NCBI GenBank assembly: GCA_963741995.1
Contig: CAVUKI010000001.1
Location: 124,001 to 188,000, forward strand
Source of the DNA: Bog-473 sp963741995
Lineage (GTDB): Bacteria; Actinomycetota; Acidimicrobiia; Acidimicrobiales; RAAP-2
Direction of reading: 5' to 3'
DNA: 64,000 bases
Under the pieces are notes generated by a model. The model had not been told where the DNA came from. It made no database searches and saw only the letters and a program-made list of their open reading frames with translations. The first letter of the stretch is position 1. Each line of letters opens with the position of its first letter. The position numbers and the translations under genes are program-made. Positions 8,099 to 17,331 of the stretch are shown in pieces.

Positions 8099-8410
8099 CG
8101 GCCCCCGCGTCGTAACCCGCCACGGCCTATTGGCCTCCGGTTCGGTTGACCCGAGAAGGATCAGACGACGCGAAAAATCCCACGGATCTGGATTCCGTTG
8201 TAAAAGGGCTTGTTCTAGGTCGACAGGTCGCGCTCCGTTCTCCCAGGCTTGTAAGAGTTTGGGCGCGCGCTACCAGGAGGTGGTCCACGCCCAAGCAATG
8301 TGACAGAGAGTTTCGACCGGCGATCTGTGAGCGCCTGGTCGCCGGCGAGCGTGCTGTGCCGTGCCATGGCGCAGGCTCCAGCTCTCGGGAGCGGATGCGA
8401 GGATGGAGCT
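8099..8410. other. Intergenic stretch, nothing recognised
   Basis: About 310 bp between the protease and the FAD oxidase. Open frames here lack protein-like composition, and I see no RNA gene or strong hairpin. Confidence 0.4.
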
Positions 8411-9778
8411 ATGACCACAGGCCTGCTGGAGGAGCTGGGTGCGGCCGTTGGGCCTGCGCACGTCGTCGTCGACCCCGAGGTGATGGCCTCGTACGGGATC
8501 GACTGGACCGGGCGCTTTCGAGGGAATCCAGGCGCCGTTGTCCGTCCCGGTGACGGCGCTGAGGTGGCGGCGGTCATCGCCGCATGTAAAGAGGCCGGAG
8601 CCGCCCTCGTGCCCCAAGGGGGCAACACGGGGCTCGTCGGCGGAGGCGTCCCGCTCGCCGGCGAGATCGTGCTGAGTTTGCACCGGCTGGCCGGTGTGAC
8701 CGACGTCGATCCGCTCGGCGGCCAACTCTCCGTCGGTGCCGGAACGACGGTCGCCGACGTCCAGGCAGCCGCAGCCTCTGCCGGCTGGTCATACGGAGTC
8801 GACCTCGCCAGCCGCGACGGCGCGACGATCGGTGGCACCATCGCCACCAATGCGGGCGGACTCCAGGTGCTCCGTCATGGCTCCACCAGGTCACAGCTCG
8901 TGGGCTTCGAAGCTGTGCTCGGGACGGGCGAAACCGTCTCGCACATGGGCGGTCTCATCAAGGACAATACGGGATACGACCTGGGCGGGCTGCTTTGTGG
9001 CAGCGAGGGAACCCTCGGGGTGGTGACGGCCGCCCGGGTGCGCCTGGTGCCCCAGAGCCCTGAGCGTGTGACCTCCATCTTGGCCTTCTCATCGAGTACC
9101 CACGCCGTCGATGCGGCCTCCCTCCTGCGCCGGTCCCTGCCGGAGTTGCAGTCGCTCGAGTTCTTCCTCCAGCCAGGGCTGGACCTGGTCTGTCGAACGG
9201 GCGGCATTGCAGCACCATTCCCAAGCGAGCATCGGGCCTACCTCTTGGCCGAGGCGGCGGCTCAGCACGACCCCACCGCCGCCATGGCGGCGGTGCTCGA
9301 TTCGGTGGCCGCCGTCGAAGACGTCGCAGTGGCCGCCGAACCCGCCAGGAGGGCACAGGTGTGGCGTTATCGCGAGGGCCACACCGAGGCGATCAACACG
9401 CTCGGTGCGCCCCACAAGCTTGACGTGACGCTGCCGGCCCCCATGTTGGCCGCCTTCATCGATCAGGTGCCCGACGTTGTCAGGTCTGTCGACCCAAGGG
9501 CGACGACGTGGCTCTTCGGTCACGTCGGCGATGGCAACGTCCACGTCAACGTGACGGGGCTCGAACCAGACGACGTGAGGGTGGACGACCGCGTCATGCA
9601 CTACGCCGCCGAACTCGGTGGCAGCATCAGCTCTGAGCACGGTATCGGAACGGCAAAGCGACCCTGGCTCCATCTCAACCGGAGCGATGCGGAGCTCTCG
9701 GCATTTCGACGACTCAAGACGGCGCTTGATCCTGCTGGCATCTTGAACCCCAATGTCCTGCTGCCGGCAGGGTCCTGA
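8411..9778 (+). CDS. FAD-binding 2-hydroxyacid oxidase/dehydrogenase (GlcD/D2HGDH type)
   Basis: A 455-residue protein. ATG 8411 is preceded by GGAG at 5-nt spacing; the open frame upstream is not protein-like. The N-terminal PCMH-type FAD domain has VPQGGNTGLVGGGVP, GGTIATNAGG and CGSEGTLGVVTAARVRL. The C-terminal domain has GHVGDGNVHVN and SISSEHGIGTAKRPWL, the metal and substrate residues of the D-lactate/D-2-hydroxyglutarate/glycolate dehydrogenase family. It oxidises a D-2-hydroxy acid to the 2-oxo acid. The substrate cannot be told from sequence. There are no partner GlcE/GlcF genes, so it is probably a single-subunit enzyme. Confidence 0.9.
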   Translation: MTTGLLEELGAAVGPAHVVVDPEVMASYGIDWTGRFRGNPGAVVRPGDGAEVAAVIAACKEAGAALVPQGGNTGLVGGGVPLAGEIVLSLHRLAGVTDVDPLGGQLSVGAGTTVADVQAAAASAGWSYGVDLASRDGATIGGTIATNAGGLQVLRHGSTRSQLVGFEAVLGTGETVSHMGGLIKDNTGYDLGGLLCGSEGTLGVVTAARVRLVPQSPERVTSILAFSSSTHAVDAASLLRRSLPELQSLEFFLQPGLDLVCRTGGIAAPFPSEHRAYLLAEAAAQHDPTAAMAAVLDSVAAVEDVAVAAEPARRAQVWRYREGHTEAINTLGAPHKLDVTLPAPMLAAFIDQVPDVVRSVDPRATTWLFGHVGDGNVHVNVTGLEPDDVRVDDRVMHYAAELGGSISSEHGIGTAKRPWLHLNRSDAELSAFRRLKTALDPAGILNPNVLLPAGS

Positions 9779-10320
9779 GGTCCGCCTCCATCCACTAATT
9801 GGGTCGAAAAGTGGTTGCCCCATGTGGATGGCGAGTAAAAGCCTGACCGCAGCGGGTCGGAAAGTGATTGTGAGGGCCGCCCCAGGACATGTTGCACTTG
9901 TCGCAGTCTCTTTTTCGCGGCTTTGCCAAAGGCCCAAGTCGGACCGTTGAGCGATGCTCCGGAAGCTTTGTAGGACCACATCCTGAGTCACGGCAGGCTT
10001 GCCGCCCGTTCGTCCGAGGCCTGAGACGGCGCTGCAGGAACTTGGAGCATCGCAGAGACTCCGAACAAAGGATCGGCTCGACCGATTCCCGCCAACATCG
10101 GCTTGAGGATTTCTTGGAGACTGCGACGTCCCAGTTACGTCAGATTCGGGATAGAGGACGCGGGTGCAGAGGTGATTTGGTGGAACGCTCCGACGGCCGA
10201 TCCGATGCGTATCGGTAAGCGATTCGGGTTGCGACTGGAGCTCGAAACGATATCTGACATCTTCGATCTCTCTCCGACCCTTACCCCACCTTGCCGCTTC
10301 TAGCCATGCCAAGCTAAGGC
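9779..10320. other. Intergenic stretch, nothing recognised
   Basis: About 540 bp. A short plus-strand frame near 10103-10303 and a minus-strand extension of the oxidase antisense frame are open, but neither has convincing composition or a ribosome binding site. Confidence 0.4.
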
Positions 10321-11463
10321 ATGGCCGTTCGAGTCGTGGCGGGGGTGATCGGCGCTTTCATCATTCTGGCGACAGGATGGAGCGTTCTCGGCACGTTGGT
10401 TGTACCGCGGCGCATTCGAAGCAGGATTCCGCGGACGGTCTTCCTCGTCAACCGCAGCGTCTTCCACTTCTTCGCGGACAGGACCAGCTCCTATGAGCAC
10501 CGGGACCGGATTCTCGCTGTCCAGGCGCCCGTCCAACTTATCGGCCAGGTCTTCGCATGGTTGGCCCTCTATCAGTTGGGGTTCGGACTGCTTCTGTGGT
10601 CTTCTGGCAACGGCGGACTGGGAAGCGCCATGGAGCAAACGGGGTCGTCGCTGTGCACGTTAGGCTTTCTTGCTCCACACACGACCGCAGGTACTGCACT
10701 TGACCCCCTCGCTGCGCTCGCAGGTCTCGGAACGGTTGCCCTTCAGATCGGCTACCTCCCGACGTTGTACGCGGCCTTCAACCGCCGCGAGGCGCTTATC
10801 ACGATGCTCGACTCGAGGGCAGGTGTTCCATCATGGGGCCCCGAGCTCCTGGCCCGCACGCACTACGGCCTCGGCAGCGGGGTCTCCGCCGTCGCGCAAT
10901 TGCCGGAGCTCTTCGAGGCGTGGGAACAGTGGTCCGCGGACGTGTCGGAGAGCCACACCACCTATGTTCCGTTGATTTGGTTCCGCTCGCCACGTCCATT
11001 GTCGTCGTGGGTCACGGCGCAGCTTGCCATCCTTGATGCAGCCGCGCTGTACCTGGCGCTGCTTCCCGACAAGTCAGACCTGATCCAAGCTCGGCTCTGC
11101 CTGCGCGGAGGCTTCACCTGCCTCGGAAACATTGCCCGCGCTGTCGGGATTCCTATCCCGCTCGACGCCGATCCGAACGACGGGATTTCTCTTTCGTATG
11201 ACGATTTCGTCGAGGCCATCGAGCGCCTGCGGCGAGTCGACTATCCGATCCTGCGCCCCCTCGAGGATGCGTGGGCAGATTTCTTGGGTTGGCGGGTCAA
11301 CTACGAGGCTGCCGCCTACGCGTTGGCATTGACAATCGACGCTCCGCCGGCCCTATGGTCGGGACCCCGGCGGGACGAAATCGAGCAGATCGCCCCTCTG
11401 CGGCCACGGACGGCAGTGACGAACAAGCCGTCAACTGGCCTGAAGGACAGCGGGAATCCCTGA
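10321..11463 (+). CDS. Integral membrane protein, weakly ion-channel-like
   Basis: A 380-residue protein. Hydrophobic helices lie at about 5-25, 73-95 and 125-150, and the rest is cytoplasmic and mostly helical. Between helices two and three is SSLCTLGFLAP, which sits where K+ channels of the two-helix type have their pore loop (TxGYG). The GYG itself is absent, so channel activity is uncertain. Proteins of this layout are common in actinobacteria without known function. The gene is followed closely by the group II intron, which inserted 55 bp past its stop. Confidence 0.6.
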   Translation: MAVRVVAGVIGAFIILATGWSVLGTLVVPRRIRSRIPRTVFLVNRSVFHFFADRTSSYEHRDRILAVQAPVQLIGQVFAWLALYQLGFGLLLWSSGNGGLGSAMEQTGSSLCTLGFLAPHTTAGTALDPLAALAGLGTVALQIGYLPTLYAAFNRREALITMLDSRAGVPSWGPELLARTHYGLGSGVSAVAQLPELFEAWEQWSADVSESHTTYVPLIWFRSPRPLSSWVTAQLAILDAAALYLALLPDKSDLIQARLCLRGGFTCLGNIARAVGIPIPLDADPNDGISLSYDDFVEAIERLRRVDYPILRPLEDAWADFLGWRVNYEAAAYALALTIDAPPALWSGPRRDEIEQIAPLRPRTAVTNKPSTGLKDSGNP

Positions 11464-12061
11464 CCTTCGCATTTCGCATACGACACCCGACGGAGCTTGG
11501 AGATCCCACGAAAATCCCGTGCGTCCAGCAGCTCGGGGTGCCATGAGTGCAAAGGAGCAACCATGACGTAACCGAGCGAGAAGCTCACGACGACCAGCCG
11601 GTGCAAGTCCGGTCCGGGGAGACGCCAAGGTCCCCGGCAGTGAAGCCCCCGGGGTCGGCCGAAAGGCCGGGTCCGAAGCGGGGTGGAGCAATTTGGCGGT
11701 CCGCAACATGAAGTGAAGCTTGCAGTGTCGTCATGTGGCCTGCGAAAGCAGGAGAAAGGGAGAGCCGAGCCCGTGGGATTTGGGCGAAGGCCATGGAAGG
11801 CACCTCAGATCTTGGAGCGGGTGCTCAAGAACTCCTCGGCACATGGAGCGTGGAACGTCAGACAGGCCGTCGTGGGAACTGGAGAGGCCCTCCTCGGCCC
11901 TCGTCCTGCGGGGATGCGGAGTGCGTCTGTCTATAACCGGCGATCCCGGGAAGTGGCAGGCAGTCGAGAGGGAGTCGGAGGGGGTCGTAGTAGTGATGAC
12001 GGGCGGGACAACACAACCCGCCCCGAGCGAAGGACCCCTGCTTCACCGATGCACGTAGACG

Positions 12062-13480
12062 ATGCGACGGAGTAGGTCAGTGTCAGAACGACTAGATCAG
12101 CCAACCGGTGCCGACGAAGGAGGCGACGGCCGGGCCCACACTCGGGCCAGGGATGTCGCGCGCGACGAAGGCGTCAGTAATCTCCAAGCCCTCCAACGCG
12201 TGCTCTACCGCAGTGCCAAGCAGGACCCAACACGCAGATTCCACGCCCTCTACGACAAGCTCACCCGCAGTGACGTGATGTGGCAGGCGTGGGTCAACGT
12301 GGCCACCAACCACGGTGCGCCCGGCATCGATGGGGTCTCTATCGACTCGATCGAAGCCGGGGGGACAGAAGGGGTCAGGTCCTTCCTCGACTCTCTCGCG
12401 GCAGAGGTGAAGGCACAGAGCTATCGCCCCCAACCCTTGCGACGGGTGAAGATCCCCAAGGCCGGCAAACCTGGTGAAACCAGGCCGCTCGGCATACCCA
12501 CCCTGCGTGACCGGGTGCTCATGAGTGCGGCGAAGCTGGTCCTCGAACCGATATTCGAGGCCGACTTCAGCCCGGCCAGCTTCGGTTTCCGACCGAAGCG
12601 GTCAGCTCATGACGCGCTCGAGGTCATTCGCCAGAGTGCGAACGCAGGGGCACACTGGGTGCTCGACGCCGACATCAAGAGTTGTTTCGACGAGATCGAC
12701 CAGGGCGCACTGATGGTCCTGATCGAGCGCCGGGTCTGTGACCGGGCGATGTTGAAGCTGCTTCGGAGTTGGCTGCGGGCCGGGATCATCGAAGGAGGCG
12801 TCTACTCAGACGTCTCGTCGGGAACTCCACAGGGTTCTCCGATCTCACCGTTGCTCTGCAACATCGCCTTGAGCGTCCTCGATGAGGAACTGACCAAGGC
12901 GAGACGCCAGACAGGAAAGCTCATCAGGTTTGCCGACGACTGGGTCGTCCTCTGTCCGACAAAGGAACGAGCTGAGACGGCCCGATCCATTGCCGAGACG
13001 GTGCTGGCCACACTCGGGCTGCGCCTGCATCCCGACAAGACCAGGATCGTCCACCTCAGCGGTGGGGCAGAGGGCTTCGATTTTCTGGGTTTCCACAATC
13101 ACATGTGCGAGTCCGTGAAATGGCCGGGCCGGTACTACCTCCAGAAATGGCCGTCGGACCGGGCCATGGCCTCCATCAGGGCCAAGGTCAAGGAGATGTC
13201 CCAACGTCGATTCACCGGGTCATCGCTCGACGCAGTGGTTGATCGGCTCAATCCCGTGCTGCGGGGCTGGGCTGGCTACTTCCGACATGGAAACTCATCG
13301 AAGAAGTTCGCCATAGTCAACAGCTACGTCCACCAACGGATGGCGATCCTGGCCAGCAACAAGCACGGGCTCTCGGGACGCAACTGGGCCACCCGGTTCA
13401 ACTATGGGTGGCTCACGAGCCTCGAGATCTACCGGCTGAGTGGAACCGTGGACTACAGGACTGCGCATGCACCGCGGTGA
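12062..13480 (+). CDS. ltrA: Group II intron reverse transcriptase/maturase
   Basis: A 472-residue protein. The RT domain (about 60-340) carries SFGFRPKRSAHDAL, the YxDD-box variant FADD at 290-293 and GTPQGSPISPLLCNI. The maturase X domain follows, with LNPVLRGWAGYFRHG (about 395-410). There is no HNH endonuclease at the C-terminus, so retrohoming would depend on reverse splicing without second-strand cleavage. The protein helps fold and splice its own intron and copies it into DNA. ATG 12062 is listed, but GTG 12080 has the better ribosome binding site (GGAG 7 nt upstream). The frame is intact, so the element may be active. Confidence 0.92.
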   Translation: MRRSRSVSERLDQPTGADEGGDGRAHTRARDVARDEGVSNLQALQRVLYRSAKQDPTRRFHALYDKLTRSDVMWQAWVNVATNHGAPGIDGVSIDSIEAGGTEGVRSFLDSLAAEVKAQSYRPQPLRRVKIPKAGKPGETRPLGIPTLRDRVLMSAAKLVLEPIFEADFSPASFGFRPKRSAHDALEVIRQSANAGAHWVLDADIKSCFDEIDQGALMVLIERRVCDRAMLKLLRSWLRAGIIEGGVYSDVSSGTPQGSPISPLLCNIALSVLDEELTKARRQTGKLIRFADDWVVLCPTKERAETARSIAETVLATLGLRLHPDKTRIVHLSGGAEGFDFLGFHNHMCESVKWPGRYYLQKWPSDRAMASIRAKVKEMSQRRFTGSSLDAVVDRLNPVLRGWAGYFRHGNSSKKFAIVNSYVHQRMAILASNKHGLSGRNWATRFNYGWLTSLEIYRLSGTVDYRTAHAPR

Positions 13481-13491
13481 ACGGTGTCGGG

Positions 13492-13524
13492 AAGCCGTGT
13501 GCCGGAGAACGGCATGCACGGTTT
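13492..13524 (+). ncRNA. Group II intron domain V
   Basis: AAGCCGTG pairs with CACGGTTT (one G-U pair), and the inner TGCCG/CGGCA closes a small GAGAA loop, with a two-base bulge on the 3' side. The AGC catalytic triad is at 13493-13495. Size (about 33 nt) and position directly after the maturase gene fit domain V. Confidence 0.8.
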
Positions 13525-13527
13525 GAA

Positions 13528-13665
13528 AGGGGGCCGCTGGGGAGGTTGACGCCATTTTGCGGGGGCTGCTGGTCCCGGGCCGGTGTGCTGTGAAGCCACC
13601 ACCATGGCCTGGTCGGGACCTCAACCGCAGCGAGGGTGGACAACTGAACCAGCGGCCTACCTCAC
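13528..13665 (+). ncRNA. Group II intron domain VI with large insert
   Basis: The base of the hairpin is GGCCGCTGG (13532-13540) with CCAGCGGCC (13649-13657), then GGG opposite CCT with T13658 and A13659 unpaired. About 108 nt lie inside the hairpin, where domain VI normally has a short loop. GGTTGA (13544-13549) may pair with TCAACC (13621-13626) inside it. Confidence 0.65.
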
Positions 13666-13814
13666 ACGTATTCAGTTTCCGACGTCAGAAGAGTCGAGCA
13701 CAGTGTCCGAGAGGAAGCCGGCGCCGTGGCCTTCTCGGCGGTGAGTAAAAATTGCCGGTAAGCGGCCTGCAAATTGAGGCTTCTTGTTGAATAGGCGAAA
13801 GCGAGGGCAGAGCG

Positions 13815-14369
13815 GTGGCCACATTGGAACAAGGACCGACACCGAGGGGCCACACTGAGGACGGCGGCGTGCTCGTCGGCGGTGCGAACGCACTCAAGAA
13901 GCTCGTGGTCTTCGAGGACCCACAGTGCCCCTACTGCCGGCAATTCGAGGAAGTCGACGGATCACTCATCACGGCAGGAATTGCTGCTGGAAAGCTGGCC
14001 GTCGAGTACCGGATGCGCTGCTTCCTCGGTCCCGAGTCGGTACGAGCGGACAATGCGCTTGCCCTGGCGGCGGAGGCCGGTCGGTTCGATGAGCTGCGTC
14101 ACGAGCTCTTCGCCCACCAACCGAAGGAGGGGACCGGGGGATTCACCATCGACGACCTCGTCGAGCTCGGTGCACAGGTCGGGGTTAACGACCGGACCTT
14201 CATCTCAGGGGTGCGCCAGGCCCGGTACGAACAGTGGATAATCAGCCGTGAGGCGCGCTTTCGCGAGGAGGATCCGCAGGGGACACCTGCAGCGTGGCTC
14301 AACGGTCGGTCGATCGAGGCGAGGGTGCTATTCAGTCCTCGGGCGTTTGATCAACTGCTGCGGGCCTGA
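13815..14369 (+). CDS. DsbA-like thiol oxidoreductase
   Basis: A 184-residue protein with a thioredoxin fold. VVFEDPQCPYC has the CPYC active site at Cys38/Cys41, and GTPAAWLNGR near the C-terminus holds the cis-Pro loop. An all-helical insert (about 80-150) is typical of DsbA/DSBA-like (Thioredoxin_4) proteins. There is no signal peptide or N-terminal membrane anchor from GTG 13815, so it is either cytoplasmic or has a start further upstream; no extension looks protein-like. It would catalyse thiol-disulfide exchange. It lies downstream of the intron, whose insertion leaves the gene and about 150 bp of upstream DNA intact. Confidence 0.8.
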   Translation: MATLEQGPTPRGHTEDGGVLVGGANALKKLVVFEDPQCPYCRQFEEVDGSLITAGIAAGKLAVEYRMRCFLGPESVRADNALALAAEAGRFDELRHELFAHQPKEGTGGFTIDDLVELGAQVGVNDRTFISGVRQARYEQWIISREARFREEDPQGTPAAWLNGRSIEARVLFSPRAFDQLLRA

Positions 14370-14494
14370 CGGCCCTCATGGTACTGACGGAGCAGCCACA
14401 GATCGGAGTCGACGTCCGCATTCATTGTCGACCGGCTCAGACCGCGCAGCGGACACCGACTCCTGAACGTTCGGCCGCTACGCCGTCCAGTCCT

Positions 14495-15496
14495 TCAAGG
14501 CTTGAGCGGATCCAGGATCGTGCGTGGCAGGCCGAAGCAGGCAAAGAGGCTCTTGTCACCGAATCGCGTCATCGATGAGATCTGGTCTACTGAGACTGTC
14601 AACACGAATATCCCACTCGCTCGATAGACGTCGGCATTGGGGTCCTTGCGGTAGTAGCCGAAGGCAGGTTCGTTGTTGGCTCTCGTCGGGACCATCTTGA
14701 GGTCCTCGCGCCAGAACGCAACCTGCTGGAGGAAGTCGGCGATCGGCCGCGGACCTTGGAACTCGAAGGGCTCGGGCGGCATCTTGAGCTTGGCGTCGTC
14801 GGTGAGCAGCGCGACAACACGATCGAGATCACCCTGCTGGATGGCGTCAATGAATCGGTCGACAACCTCTGCTTCATGCGGAGATCGGGGGAGTGTCACT
14901 CGATCCGGACCCCTCGAGGGTTGCAAGCCGGCGCGTGCTCGCTGGAGCGCGCTGTTGACCGACGCCGGGGTTGAATCGAGCATCTCAGCGACCTCGGCCG
15001 CCGAGAAACCAAGGACATCGCGCAGGACCAAAGCGGCTCGCTGCTGGGTCGGCAGATGTTGGAGGCCGGCCACGAACGAAAGGGCGATGGACTCCCTGGC
15101 GTCGTAGCGAGCTTCTGGACCAAGCTCCACGGTGTCGATCAAGGCATCCGGGTATGGCTCGAGCCACCACGGCTCGTCCGAATTCGCCGCGCTGGCGAAC
15201 GGAGAACCCGAAGTGGCCGCGGTGGTTGTCTTCGGGCGGCGCGAAGAATCGCGCAGATAGTTCAGGCACCGGTTGGTGGCGATGCGGTACAGCCAGGCCC
15301 GAAGTGAACGCCCGTCGAAGCGATCAAGTGCTTGCCATGCTGACAACAGAGTCTCCTGGACTAAGTCCTCGGCGTCTTGGAACGACCCGAGGATCCGGTA
15401 ACAGTGCATATGGAGTTCCCGGCGATAGCGGTTGGTGAGCTTGTCGAAAGCGTCGCTATCGCCGGCCTGGGCCCTGGCCAGCACCGATTCAGTCAT
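14495..15496 (-). CDS. ECF sigma factor with SnoaL-like C-terminal domain (SigG/TIGR02960 type)
   Basis: A 333-residue protein. ATG 15496 has GGAGG 6 nt upstream; the longer open frame is not protein-like. Region 2 (about 10-80) has the YRILGSFQDAEDLVQETLLSAW helix pair, split here as YRILGSF and DAEDLVQETLLSAW. Region 4 (about 135-185) has LPTQQRAALVLRDVLGFSA. A SnoaL/NTF2-like domain (about 200-320) follows, the layout of TIGR02960 sigma factors such as mycobacterial SigG. The tail usually modulates activity in place of an anti-sigma factor, and none is seen nearby. It is divergent from an MFS exporter (starts 133 bp apart), which is its likely target. Confidence 0.88.
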   Translation of the reverse strand: MTESVLARAQAGDSDAFDKLTNRYRRELHMHCYRILGSFQDAEDLVQETLLSAWQALDRFDGRSLRAWLYRIATNRCLNYLRDSSRRPKTTTAATSGSPFASAANSDEPWWLEPYPDALIDTVELGPEARYDARESIALSFVAGLQHLPTQQRAALVLRDVLGFSAAEVAEMLDSTPASVNSALQRARAGLQPSRGPDRVTLPRSPHEAEVVDRFIDAIQQGDLDRVVALLTDDAKLKMPPEPFEFQGPRPIADFLQQVAFWREDLKMVPTRANNEPAFGYYRKDPNADVYRASGIFVLTVSVDQISSMTRFGDKSLFACFGLPRTILDPLKP

Positions 15497-15530
15497 CGGT
15501 TCCTCCTTCTTTCCATGTGAGACCCCTGGA

Positions 15531-15613
15531 GGTTGTAACACCAAACGTGCCGCAGATTCATCGCTCAGTCCGGCCGCGGCTCGGTGTTTCAACTGTCGTA
15601 GGGCCTTACAACC
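15531..15613. promoter_or_regulatory. Inverted repeats GGTTGTAA/TTACAACC in the sigma/MFS divergent region
   Basis: GGTTGTAA at 15531-15538 and its exact reverse complement TTACAACC at 15606-15613 frame the intergenic region. The first lies about 35 bp ahead of the sigma gene start and the second 17 bp ahead of the MFS start. They could be matching promoter elements recognised by the sigma factor, or operator half-sites. Confidence 0.4.
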
Positions 15614-15629
15614 AGACAGGAGACCCACG

Positions 15630-17204
15630 ATGACGCTGAATGGCTTCCCGACAGACCCCTGCGAGGACCGACGGCGGATTCCGGCTCTTCACGTGGAAGC
15701 GTCCCTCAGGATCCAAACGACTGATGCTGTCGTGTGGGAACCGACTGTGCGGCGCTGGCGGGCCTTCGCCCTCCTCGTCGTGGCGTACTTCATGACCATC
15801 GTGGACCTCACGATCGTCAACGTGGCCCTGCCGACCATCGGCGTGAAGTTGCACTTTCCCGAGTCCGACCTGCAGTGGGTGGTCACCGCTTACGGCCTGA
15901 CCTTCGGCGGGTTCCTGCTCCTCGGCGGTCGGGCTGCCGACCTGCTCGGGCGTCGACGCCTGCTCATGGTGGGCCTGGCTGTTTTCTCCGCTGCATCCCT
16001 AGCGTGTGGATTGGCCACCTCGGACACTTTCCTAATCATCATGCGCGGGCTCCAGGGCTTGGGCGCGGCCATCGTTCTGCCAGCCGCGCTGTCCATCGTG
16101 ATGAACATGTTCCCCGAAGGCGCCGAGCGCAATAAGGCTCTTGGCATCTGGGGGGCCGTGGGTGCCATGGGGGCCACGGTCGGATTGCTCGGCGGCGGCC
16201 TGCTTACGAGCTACGTCGGCTGGCGTTACATCTTCTTCCTCAACGTGCCCATCGGGGCAGTCGCCTTGGCCTTGGCGCCCAAGCTCGTGCCCGAGAGCAA
16301 GGTGAGCGCAGCGCGGCGTCGCTACGACCCCTTTGGTGCGGCGTCCATCACCTCGGCGTTGGTGGTGCTCGTCTATGCCCTCTCGGAGGCGCCGCGGGTC
16401 GGTTGGGGCGCCTCCCAGACCCTGGTCATGCTCACCGTGGCGGCGGCTCTGCTCGTTGCGTTCTTCGTCATCGAGACTCGAGTCGAAGCGCCACTGCTGC
16501 CGCTGCGACTGTTCCGCCTGAGCACTCTTGCCGGTTCCAACGCGGTGGGCTTCCTGCTCACCGCAAGCTTCTATACCTTCATCTTCATTGGCACCCTCTA
16601 CATGCAGCAGGTGCTCGGGTTCTCGGCTGTCAAGACCGGGTTGGCGTGGCTGACCACTTCAGTGACCGCTTTGGCCTTCGCCGGGGTGTCTCAGAAGCTG
16701 GTCACAAAGACCTCGCCCAAGCGCGTCATGGTTATCGGGATGACTCTGATCGGGGCCGGCATCTTGTGGACCACCCGGATTGCGCCGCACGGGAACTTCT
16801 GGCAGGACTTAGCTGGACCGTTCTTCGTTGCGGGCATCGGTGTCGCACTCGCCTTCATCCCTGTCTCGATCGGCGCCTTGACCGGTGTCACCCAGGGTGA
16901 CGCTGGAGTGGCTTCTGGGCTCATCAGCACGTCGCAGCAACTCGGAGGCGCCATCGGAGTGGCGGTCGCCTCCTCCCTCGCCGCCTCTCGTTTCCACACG
17001 CTGGTCCACCAAGGCTACTCAACCCCGGCTGCTCTCACTGGCGGCTTCACCTTGGCCCTGTGGGTGTGCGGTCTGACCGCGATAGTCGCCATCCCGGTGG
17101 CGTTCGCCTTCATTCGGCGGGTCAAGACGGTCAAGGCGCTGGAGAGCACCCAGCAGCGAGACGCCGCCGGCTCGTCTGACCTCGTGGATGCCGTTACCGA
17201 ATGA
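15630..17204 (+). CDS. MFS drug exporter, DHA2 (14-TM, EmrB/QacA) family
   Basis: A 524-residue protein. ATG 15630 follows AGGAGA. Fourteen hydrophobic helices are evident. Motif A is in GGRAADLLGRRRLLMVG, the DHA2 helix-1 signature is TIVDLTIVNVALPTI, and motif C lies in GAVGAMGATVGLLGGGLL. The family exports drugs and other hydrophobic compounds by proton antiport in the cytoplasmic membrane. The divergent ECF sigma factor, and the SDR and winged-helix/ATPase genes that follow on the same strand, suggest an inducible response to a compound that is exported and chemically modified. Confidence 0.92.
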   Translation: MTLNGFPTDPCEDRRRIPALHVEASLRIQTTDAVVWEPTVRRWRAFALLVVAYFMTIVDLTIVNVALPTIGVKLHFPESDLQWVVTAYGLTFGGFLLLGGRAADLLGRRRLLMVGLAVFSAASLACGLATSDTFLIIMRGLQGLGAAIVLPAALSIVMNMFPEGAERNKALGIWGAVGAMGATVGLLGGGLLTSYVGWRYIFFLNVPIGAVALALAPKLVPESKVSAARRRYDPFGAASITSALVVLVYALSEAPRVGWGASQTLVMLTVAAALLVAFFVIETRVEAPLLPLRLFRLSTLAGSNAVGFLLTASFYTFIFIGTLYMQQVLGFSAVKTGLAWLTTSVTALAFAGVSQKLVTKTSPKRVMVIGMTLIGAGILWTTRIAPHGNFWQDLAGPFFVAGIGVALAFIPVSIGALTGVTQGDAGVASGLISTSQQLGGAIGVAVASSLAASRFHTLVHQGYSTPAALTGGFTLALWVCGLTAIVAIPVAFAFIRRVKTVKALESTQQRDAAGSSDLVDAVTE

Positions 17205-17331
17205 GGACCTTGGGGCCGGGAGCCGTCCAGGGCCGAGCGCGCTAGTCCTGGCGCAGGCCGCGCTGGTCCTCAGAGCACCCAATCCATTCGTCGTCGCAAC
17301 CAACGACCAATCAGAAAGAAGGAAAGAACCA

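Larger units (their letters stand above)
11519..13665 (+). mobile_element. Group II intron with encoded maturase
   Basis: The 5' end is GTGCG at 11519. The preceding exon bases AAATCCC (11512-11518) pair with GGGATTT at 11775-11781, a good EBS1 candidate in domain I. The maturase gene lies in domain IV. Domain V (13492-13524) has the AGC triad and follows the maturase stop by 11 nt. The closing strand of domain VI, CCAGCGGCC at 13649-13657, pairs perfectly with 13532-13540. A13659 bulges as the branch point and the intron ends CTCAC at 13665, seven nucleotides counting from the branch A. The insertion lies in intergenic DNA. Confidence 0.8.

Noticed and set aside
11503..11510. Alternative exon pairing of CGTGGGAT (11772-11779) with ATCCCACG
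   Set aside because: It is an 8-bp match but would place the intron start at 11511, which lacks the GTGCG consensus; the 11519 boundary fits both signals.
13557..13748. Short plus-strand ORF after the maturase
   Set aside because: It lies within the intron domain VI insert and 3' exon, with no protein-like composition or ribosome binding site.
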